Of a DNA stretch of 5,412 nt, positions 1 through 5,412 are shown one piece after another (position 1 is the stretch's first letter; each line of letters begins with the position of its first letter). The stretch lies in assembly GCA_964397365.1 (NCBI GenBank), contig CAYNIU010000160.1, positions 1 to 5,412 of the forward strand, given 5' to 3'. The translations under genes were made by a program, and so were the position numbers. The notes under the pieces are model-generated. The model saw only the letters and a program-made list of their open reading frames with translations, was not told the origin of the DNA and did no database searches. This DNA is from Methylomarinum sp964397365. GTDB taxonomy: Bacteria; Pseudomonadota; Gammaproteobacteria; Methylococcales; Methylomonadaceae.

Positions 1-1166
1 CCTTACTGAAAGCCACTCGTCCTGATTCAGAAACCGCAGTAATCAAAGAACGCAGCTGGCATGTACAAACCATAAAAGCAAAACTACAACAATTATCCCC
101 CACCTTGACCTTATATGGACAAATTGAAACGCCTGAGTTAGTTAATGCCGCCGCCCCCAAAAAAAGTCGGGTAGTCAACATTTCCGTCAGGGAAGGTGAT
201 CCGATCAGCAAAGGCCAATTGTTATTATCTCTGGATGAACGTGATTTCAGACCTTATCTGCTTCAAGCCAAAGCCAAAGCCGATGAATTACGAGCCTTAA
301 TATCCAGCGAACACTTAAGGTATCAGGTTGATAAAAAAGCTATTAATCACGAGAAATCCATTCTTCATCTGGAACACTCTGCGGTAAAACGCGCAGAAAT
401 GTTAAAACACAAAAACCTAGGGTCTACGGCAGCACTGGAACAAGCTCAGGAAGCATTAAACCGCCAGTATTTAACTTTCAGCGACCGCAAGCTGGCTTTA
501 GATGATCATAAAGCCCGTCTACAACAGTTACAGGCTCGACTAGCCTATGCCGAAGCTGAAGTGGAGCTGGCAAAACTTGATCTGGAACGTAGCCGAATTA
601 TTGCCCCTTTTGATGGTTTTATAGAAAAACTATCCGTAGCCACTGGGGATCAGGTTAAAGAAAATCAACCTCTATTAACTTTTTATCCCAGCGACAAACT
701 GGAATTACGCGCCAAAATACCTGCTCCGTTTCAGAGTGAAATTCAACGGGCATTACAAGCAAACCATCTGTTAAAAGCCAGCGCAGATTATGCCGGTGTA
801 CCTCTCGACTTAAAACTGGACAGATTCTCCGGTAAAGCCGACAGCCGCGGAATCGACGCGCTGTTCACTATTCGATCCACTCATAAATGGATCAGACCGG
901 GGGCAACGCTCACATTGACATTACAACGCCCTAGCCATAAAAACGTCGTCGCCCTGCCCTTTTCCGCAATTTATAACAACAATCGAATTTACAGGATCAA
1001 CCATCAACGCCTGCAAGCTGTTACCGTAGAAATTCTAGGTGATTTTAATCAGGGCGAACAAAATCTATTGCTGGTACACAGCCCTGAACTCAAGCAAAAT
1101 GAGCCAATTCTTGTGACCCAATTACCTGAGGCAATCACAGGACTTAAAGTCATTATTGACCAATGA
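1..1166 (+). CDS. RND efflux periplasmic adaptor (membrane fusion protein, HlyD/AcrA-like), 5'-truncated by window edge
   Basis: Periplasmic adaptor that would link the RND permease encoded next to it to an outer-membrane channel. The frame is open from base 3 to the TGA at 1164-1166, giving 387 visible residues; the true start lies left of the window. The first visible residues (LLKATRPDSE) look like the end of an N-terminal membrane anchor or signal segment followed by a linker, so only a short N-terminus is missing. Domains in visible numbering: first half of the lipoyl domain at about 57-80 (EGDPISKGQLLLSLD), long charged alpha-helical hairpin at about 83-196, second lipoyl half from about 196 (RSRIIAPFDGFI, nt 588-623), then beta-barrel and membrane-proximal domains to the C-terminus. 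The hairpin tip has Arg130, Leu134 and Ser141, matching the R-x3-L-x6-S pattern of TolC-docking adaptors. The stop overlaps the permease start, so the two are almost certainly one operon. Family assignment is firm; substrate is unknown. A TTG at 105 can be read as a start, but it falls inside this conserved open frame. Confidence 0.93.
   Translation, partial: LLKATRPDSETAVIKERSWHVQTIKAKLQQLSPTLTLYGQIETPELVNAAAPKKSRVVNISVREGDPISKGQLLLSLDERDFRPYLLQAKAKADELRALISSEHLRYQVDKKAINHEKSILHLEHSAVKRAEMLKHKNLGSTAALEQAQEALNRQYLTFSDRKLALDDHKARLQQLQARLAYAEAEVELAKLDLERSRIIAPFDGFIEKLSVATGDQVKENQPLLTFYPSDKLELRAKIPAPFQSEIQRALQANHLLKASADYAGVPLDLKLDRFSGKADSRGIDALFTIRSTHKWIRPGATLTLTLQRPSHKNVVALPFSAIYNNNRIYRINHQRLQAVTVEILGDFNQGEQNLLLVHSPELKQNEPILVTQLPEAITGLKVIIDQ
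1163..1166 (+). promoter_or_regulatory. ATGA stop-start overlap coupling adaptor and permease
   Basis: The permease ATG (1163-1165) overlaps the adaptor TGA (1164-1166) by four bases. With no convincing ribosome binding site close upstream, re-initiation by the terminating ribosome is the likely route of permease translation. That would keep the two pump components at a fixed ratio. The overlap is seen directly; coupling is inferred. Confidence 0.8.
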
Positions 1167-4100
1167 AACATCAATCTGATCTTTTAGGCTTTTTTGTTCA
1201 CCACAAAGTCGCCGCAAATTTATTGATGATCATGATGATCATTGGCGGATTATTTGCTTTGCATAAACTGACGATTCGTTATTTCCCTCAATTTGACCTG
1301 GATTATATTACTGTCAGCGTTACCTGGAGCGGCGCCAGTGCTGAAGATGTGGAAGCATCCATTACCATTCCTCTGGAACAGAACCTGAAGTCGATTGATC
1401 ATTTAAGAAAAATAACTTCAACGTCATCCCAGGGACTTTCATCTATTATTCTGGAATTGGATGAAGGCACAGATACCATCAATGCACTGAATCAGGCCAA
1501 ACAAAAAGTAGATGAATTCCGCAACCTGCCAACCGATGCCGAAACCCCCAGTGTTATCAATCTGGCTCGTTATGAGCAAGTTGCCCGAATTTTATTATAT
1601 GGCCCAAAAGACCCGGCCGAACTGAGAATTCTGTCCAACAATTTTGAACAGCAATTACTCAACAGAGGTATAGACAAGGTTGATATTAATGGCTTACCGG
1701 AACAAGAAATTTCCATCCAGATTTCTCATGACCAACTTCAACATCTCAACATCAGCCTGGATCAAGTAGGAGAACGCATCAAACAATTAAGCCAGGATAT
1801 TCCAGCCGGCGCTTTTGGTGAAAACGACATCGCTACCGAATTACGCAGCCTTGACCAACGTCGTAATGAACTGGAGTTTTCTTCATTAACGATCATCAGT
1901 AACCAAATAACGCGCATTAATTTAGGGGATATTGCGGTTATTAAACGGCAGAATAAAAAAGGCGGCGTAACCTTAACAGTGGATAACAAACCCGCCGTGG
2001 AAATGGTTTTGCGTAGTTCAGATACCGGCGACTCCTTTAAAGCGGCTGAGATTTTTCAATCTTGGCTACAGGAAACCCGAGGTGTGTTACCACCGGGAAT
2101 CAATTTATACGTTTATGACGAGAGTTGGCAACTTATTAAAGACCGAATCACGCTGTTGCTGAAAAATGGTAGTAGCGGACTGGTGTTAGTCATCGCTATT
2201 CTTTATCTTTTTTTGAGTCCCCGAGTGGCGCTATGGGTAGCAGTCGGCATTCCCGTGTCTTTTATGGCAACATTATTGATTCTGTATGCTGTTGGCGGCA
2301 GTATTAACATGATTAGTCTGTTTGCCTTGATTATGGCGCTGGGTATCATTGTCGATGACGCCATTGTCGTTGGAGAAGATGCACTGACCCATTACCAAAG
2401 CGGGGAACAACCGTTAATGGCGGCAGAAGGTGGCGCCCGACGCATGCGTGCGCCGGTTATTGCGTCATCTCTGACCACAATTGCAGCGTTTATCCCATTG
2501 ATGCTTATCAGTGGACCTACCGGCAAAATTCTGTTTGATATACCGCTGATTATCATTGCTGTTATTCTGGCTTCAGTGCTGGAAAGTTTTTTCGTCCTGC
2601 CTGGTCATTTGCGTCATTCATTTTCACATATGGCGCGGACTGAACAGAATAGCTGGCATAAACGCTTTAATGATCGTTTCGAGAGTTTCAAAAACAATCA
2701 ATTTAAGAAACTGATTACTATTACCTTAGAAAATCGCGCCATTGCATTGGCTCTGGCGTTAGCCTTGCTCATCATCGCCATCGGTTTACTGGCTGGAAAA
2801 CGCTTAAAATTTCATTTTTTCCCGTCTCCTGAATCAGCTATTTTATACGTTAACGTTGGATTTGTTCCTGGAACACCGAAAACTCACGTTGATCAGTTTT
2901 TACAACATCTTCAGCAAACCCTATACCAGACAGATGCCGAACTCAGCCGGCAAAAACTACTGCTGAAAGCAATCAGCCGACACGGAACCAGTATTTCCAG
3001 CAAAGGTAAAACTGAACATACTGGCGACCACCTGGCGTCAATGACGTTGGAATTGGAACAATCAGATCATAGACAAATTCGCAATAACACCTTTATCAGT
3101 ACCTGGAAACAACATATCCAAAAGCCGCCGGGACTGGAGATCCTGACTATCACCAGTCGAATTGTCGGCCCACCTGGGCGGGACTTAACCGTCAGATTTA
3201 CGGGGAATAGCGCGGATGTTCTTAAACAGGTTGCAGTTGAATTTGCCAATACCATTCAAACCATTCCCGGTATCAGTAATATTGAAGATAATATGTCCTA
3301 TGGACACAATCAACTCATTTATGAACTCACCCCACGGGGTGAGGCATTGGGGCTCACAGTGACAGAATTAGGGCGACAATTACGTACAGCTTTCGATGGT
3401 AAATTGATTCAGATATTTCAGGATGGTCAGGATGAAATTGAAGTACGCGTGGAATTACCGGAAAACCAACGGCGAAGTCTGAATGCTCTCAATCATCTGG
3501 AAATTCATCTGGCTGATGGGAAAACTGTTCCTCTCAATAATGTTGCCGCCTGGCGCACTAAACGCGGCTATGAAATTCTCAGACATGCTGAAGGCAAACT
3601 GGCTGTCGAAGTGTCTGCTGAAATTGATTCAAAAGTCAATAATGCCAATCTGCTTATTGAGTCCCTGGAAAAAACCATAATGCCGCAACTGGCATCCCGT
3701 TACGGTATCCATTATTCTTTTGAAGGACGTTCCGCCGACCAAGCGGAAACCATGACAGATATGCGTTATGGCTTAATTATCGGGCTAATCTTGATTTACC
3801 TAGTACTGGCCTGGGTATTCGCCTCTTACGGTTGGCCACTGGTCGTCATGGCAGCTATTCCATTTGGATTGATAGGTGCCTTGTTCGGGCATCTGTTTAT
3901 GGATATTGATCTGACCATTTTGTCTTTATTTGGCTTGTTCGGTCTATCAGGTATCGTTATTAACGATTCCATCATTCTGGTCAGTTTTTTCCAAAATCAG
4001 CTCAATCAAGGAATAAATGTTCACGATGCTTTGGTCGAAGCATCATGTCAACGTCTGCGAGCAGTATTGCTGACATCATTAACCACCATAGCAGGCCTGG

Positions 4101-4261
4101 CGCCGTTACTGTTTGAATCATCACTACAAGCCCAGTTTTTGATTCCAATGGCAACGGCAATCGCGTTTGGCCTGCTTTTTTCTACAATACTGGTGCTACT
4201 GATTATCCCAGTCTTGTTATCATACTATGAGGATATTCATAAAATCATCTACCAGCATTAG
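1163..4261 (+). CDS. RND efflux transporter permease subunit (AcrB/HAE-1-like superfamily)
   Basis: Inner-membrane proton-driven exporter of the RND superfamily. The 1032 residues match the usual length of AcrB-type pumps (about 1030-1050), and the gene looks intact. Predicted layout: TM1 at about 15-35, first periplasmic porter/docking loop at about 36-335, TM2-TM6 at about 337-478, TM7 at about 525-545, second large loop at about 546-866, TM8-TM12 at about 868-1021. TM4 carries LGIIVDDAIVVGED with Asp398-Asp399, equivalent to AcrB Asp407-Asp408. Arg964 and Thr971 align with AcrB Arg971 and Thr978. The AcrB Lys940 position in TM10 is Asn934, in GIVINDSIILV, so the relay differs from AcrB. 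This NDS form recurs, as far as I recall, in a branch of proteobacterial RND permeases. The CusA-type heavy-metal subfamily is less likely because the TM4 motif is of the drug-efflux kind. The ATG overlaps the adaptor stop. No good Shine-Dalgarno lies 5-10 bases upstream (the nearest AGGA, at 1139-1142, is 20 bases away), so translation is probably coupled. Substrate cannot be inferred. Confidence 0.96.
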   Translation: MKHQSDLLGFFVHHKVAANLLMIMMIIGGLFALHKLTIRYFPQFDLDYITVSVTWSGASAEDVEASITIPLEQNLKSIDHLRKITSTSSQGLSSIILELDEGTDTINALNQAKQKVDEFRNLPTDAETPSVINLARYEQVARILLYGPKDPAELRILSNNFEQQLLNRGIDKVDINGLPEQEISIQISHDQLQHLNISLDQVGERIKQLSQDIPAGAFGENDIATELRSLDQRRNELEFSSLTIISNQITRINLGDIAVIKRQNKKGGVTLTVDNKPAVEMVLRSSDTGDSFKAAEIFQSWLQETRGVLPPGINLYVYDESWQLIKDRITLLLKNGSSGLVLVIAILYLFLSPRVALWVAVGIPVSFMATLLILYAVGGSINMISLFALIMALGIIVDDAIVVGEDALTHYQSGEQPLMAAEGGARRMRAPVIASSLTTIAAFIPLMLISGPTGKILFDIPLIIIAVILASVLESFFVLPGHLRHSFSHMARTEQNSWHKRFNDRFESFKNNQFKKLITITLENRAIALALALALLIIAIGLLAGKRLKFHFFPSPESAILYVNVGFVPGTPKTHVDQFLQHLQQTLYQTDAELSRQKLLLKAISRHGTSISSKGKTEHTGDHLASMTLELEQSDHRQIRNNTFISTWKQHIQKPPGLEILTITSRIVGPPGRDLTVRFTGNSADVLKQVAVEFANTIQTIPGISNIEDNMSYGHNQLIYELTPRGEALGLTVTELGRQLRTAFDGKLIQIFQDGQDEIEVRVELPENQRRSLNALNHLEIHLADGKTVPLNNVAAWRTKRGYEILRHAEGKLAVEVSAEIDSKVNNANLLIESLEKTIMPQLASRYGIHYSFEGRSADQAETMTDMRYGLIIGLILIYLVLAWVFASYGWPLVVMAAIPFGLIGALFGHLFMDIDLTILSLFGLFGLSGIVINDSIILVSFFQNQLNQGINVHDALVEASCQRLRAVLLTSLTTIAGLAPLLFESSLQAQFLIPMATAIAFGLLFSTILVLLIIPVLLSYYEDIHKIIYQH

Positions 4262-4333
4262 CTCTGTCTTATCAGAACAAATAATTCTCCTACCGTTGAT
4301 CAAAATCAGGCCGAAGGGAAGGACTAAAGACAG
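4262..4333. other. Convergent intergenic gap, with an imperfect inverted repeat and no clear intrinsic terminator
   Basis: The 72 bases separate the permease stop (TAG, 4259-4261) from the formate dehydrogenase stop (4334-4336, minus strand). A 7-base inverted repeat sits at the two ends: CTGTCTT at 4264-4270 and AAGACAG at 4327-4333. Allowing a 2-base bulge, the pairing can instead run through both stop codons (4259-4270 with 4327-4336). The intervening loop is 56 bases and there is no GC-rich stem followed by a T run on either strand, so it does not look like a standard Rho-independent terminator. An 8-base palindrome, TTGATCAA, lies at 4296-4303. Termination of both transcripts must occur here or within the opposing gene, but the mechanism is not visible. 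Confidence 0.35.
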
Positions 4334-5412
4334 CTAATTAATACGGGTGGCAATTTTACCTCCTGCAGAAGCTTTGACCGCACAGAACTTGAATTCTGGT
4401 ATTTTCGCAGAAGGATCAAGGGCTTCATTGGTGATTAAATTAGCGCTGGCTTCGTTATAACAAAACGCCATAAATAGACAGCCTTTTTGAATACCCAAAT
4501 CGGTACGTGCGTAAGCGGTAATCTTGCCGCGTCGTGATTCAATGGTAATCAACCCTCCCGGCTCAATACCCAGTTTTTGCAGATCATGCGGATGAATGGT
4601 CACAACCGGATCCGGCTCAATTGCATCCAGTGTTGCGGAATGGCGAGTCATACTGCCGGTATGCCAGTGTTCCAGTTGTCGACCGGTGATAAAAACCAAA
4701 GGATATTCAGTATCCGGCATTTCATCAGCGTGAATAAATTCTGCCGGAACAAACTTGCCTTTACCTGATGCTGTCGGAAAGCCATCGGTAAAAATGATGG
4801 GCTCACCCGGGTCGCCGGGGTTTTCCAGTGGATAGGTCAGCGAATCTTCATTTTCCAGTCTGTCCCAGGTCATGCCGGCAATGCTAGTCATAGCCTGCCG
4901 CATTTCATTGAATACATCTTCCGCACCGCGGTAATTCCAGCCGCAACCTAAACGGTTGGCAATCTCCTGGATAATCCACAGATCCTGTTTTGCTTCTCCA
5001 GGTGGGTTGATGGCCTGGCGTCCCATCTGTACCCGACGGTCGGTATTAGAGAAAGTGCCGGTTTTTTCGTAAAACGCAGAGGCCGGTAGAATAACATCGG
5101 CAAAACCGGCTGTTTCGGTCAGAAAAATATCCTGTATAACCAAATGCTCCAGGCTAGCAAAGGCTTCTCGGGCATGGTTCTGATTAGGATCCGACATAGC
5201 CGGATTTTCACCTTCCACAAACATGCCGAAAACCTGGTTATTAAGAATCGCGTGAATCATTTCCACCGTGGTTAAACCACGCTCAGGATCCAACTTAATA
5301 TCCCATAATTTTTCATATTTTGCCTGAAATGCAGGGTCTTCAACCGACTCATAGTCTGGATAAACCATTGGAATCAGACCCACATCAGAAGCCCCCTGGA
5401 CATTGTTTTGCC
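4334..5412 (-). CDS. fdsA: Formate dehydrogenase alpha (catalytic) subunit, C-terminal part, probably NAD+-dependent FdsA type
   Basis: Molybdopterin-dependent catalytic subunit that oxidises formate to CO2; in Fds complexes electrons pass through Fe-S clusters and the FdsB/FdsG subunits to NAD+ in the cytoplasm. The minus-strand frame is open to the right edge and ends at TAG 4336-4334. It gives 358 visible residues, roughly the C-terminal third of a protein usually near 950. Visible motifs in order: QNNVQGASD at the edge (the family's GQNNVQGA cofactor segment), VEGENPAMSDP at about 65-75, ADVILPAS at about 104-111, GTFSNTDRR at about 118-126, and TGRQLEHWHTGSMTR at about 242-256, which opens the C-terminal molydopterin-dinucleotide-binding domain. 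The end, KIPEFKFCAVK, is typical of formate dehydrogenases. The active-site Cys or Sec, the Fe-S domains and the true start lie outside the window, so metal (Mo or W) and Cys/Sec type cannot be told. A GTG at 5383-5381 is an internal Val, not the start. FdsA is preferred over the FdhF/FdnG types on overall resemblance recalled from memory. The gene converges on the pump operon. Confidence 0.9.
   Translation of the reverse strand, partial: QNNVQGASDVGLIPMVYPDYESVEDPAFQAKYEKLWDIKLDPERGLTTVEMIHAILNNQVFGMFVEGENPAMSDPNQNHAREAFASLEHLVIQDIFLTETAGFADVILPASAFYEKTGTFSNTDRRVQMGRQAINPPGEAKQDLWIIQEIANRLGCGWNYRGAEDVFNEMRQAMTSIAGMTWDRLENEDSLTYPLENPGDPGEPIIFTDGFPTASGKGKFVPAEFIHADEMPDTEYPLVFITGRQLEHWHTGSMTRHSATLDAIEPDPVVTIHPHDLQKLGIEPGGLITIESRRGKITAYARTDLGIQKGCLFMAFCYNEASANLITNEALDPSAKIPEFKFCAVKASAGGKIATRIN

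Noticed and set aside
105..107. TTG as the start codon of the adaptor gene
   Set aside because: The same frame is open to the left edge, and its translation upstream of the TTG (a residual hydrophobic end, linker and SWHVQTI strand) reads as normal adaptor N-terminus. The TTG is an internal leucine.
1225..1242. Perfect tandem copy of the 9-mer GATGATCAT
   Set aside because: It encodes the Met/Ile-rich stretch LMIMMII of permease TM1. Repetition follows from low-complexity hydrophobic codons, with no sign of an array or binding site.
1762..1989. 75-codon open frame on the minus strand
   Set aside because: It lies wholly within the permease gene, has no recognisable domain, and has the composition of an antisense shadow.
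3168..3179. Short inverted repeat GCCCA-CC-TGGGC
   Set aside because: It falls in the GPPGRD-coding segment of the permease and is explained by Gly/Pro codons. It has no T run and is too short to stand out.
3067..3255. 62-codon open frame on the minus strand
   Set aside because: It is antisense to the permease gene's conserved second periplasmic domain and has no family resemblance.
3483..3680. 65-codon open frame on the plus strand
   Set aside because: It is out of frame within the permease gene, whose own frame is uninterrupted and conserved here.
4577..4768. 63-codon open frame on the plus strand
   Set aside because: It is antisense to the conserved TGRQLEHWHTGSM region of the formate dehydrogenase gene and is a coding shadow.
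5381..5383. GTG as the start codon of the minus-strand formate dehydrogenase gene
   Set aside because: The frame continues to the window edge with the conserved QNNVQGASD segment, so the gene is cut by the window and does not start here.
1163..5412. A functional link between the efflux pump and formate dehydrogenase, such as a formate or C1-metabolite exporter
   Set aside because: The genes converge and cannot share an operon. RND pumps of this type are not known to me as formate carriers, and adjacency alone is not evidence.

Overview
This 5.4 kb window holds three protein-coding genes in a convergent layout, with no RNA genes, mobile elements, CRISPR arrays or gene-free stretches over 300 bases. 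The left three quarters (positions 1-4261, + strand) is the end of an RND-type efflux operon: the 3' part of a periplasmic adaptor (membrane fusion protein) gene, then a complete 1032-residue RND inner-membrane permease gene. The two overlap by four bases (ATGA). The right quarter (4334-5412, - strand) is the 3' end of a formate dehydrogenase catalytic (alpha) subunit gene that runs off the right edge. Its sequence most resembles the soluble NAD+-dependent FdsA type.

The adaptor has the expected split lipoyl domain around a long alpha-helical hairpin, and its hairpin tip carries the R-x3-L-x6-S pattern used to dock on TolC-type channels. The permease has the normal RND duplicated architecture (12 predicted membrane segments, two large periplasmic loops) and the Asp-Asp pair in TM4. 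In TM10, however, the lysine that is essential in AcrB is replaced by Asn, within an Asn-Asp-Ser motif. Together the two proteins would form the inner-membrane and periplasmic parts of a tripartite, proton-driven exporter. The outer-membrane partner is not in the window and the substrate cannot be told from sequence.

The formate dehydrogenase fragment would oxidise formate to CO2, with electrons passed to NAD+ if it belongs to an Fds complex. It converges on the pump operon across 72 bp and is probably functionally unrelated to it. The short gap also leaves no room for fdsC, fdsD or fdhD genes directly after fdsA.

The organism is probably a Gammaproteobacterium of moderate G+C content. Formate dehydrogenase would suit a methylotroph or methanotroph, but this is an inference from protein resemblance only. 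I see no strong evidence for a previously undescribed system; the window looks like ordinary chromosomal content with a few details worth checking.
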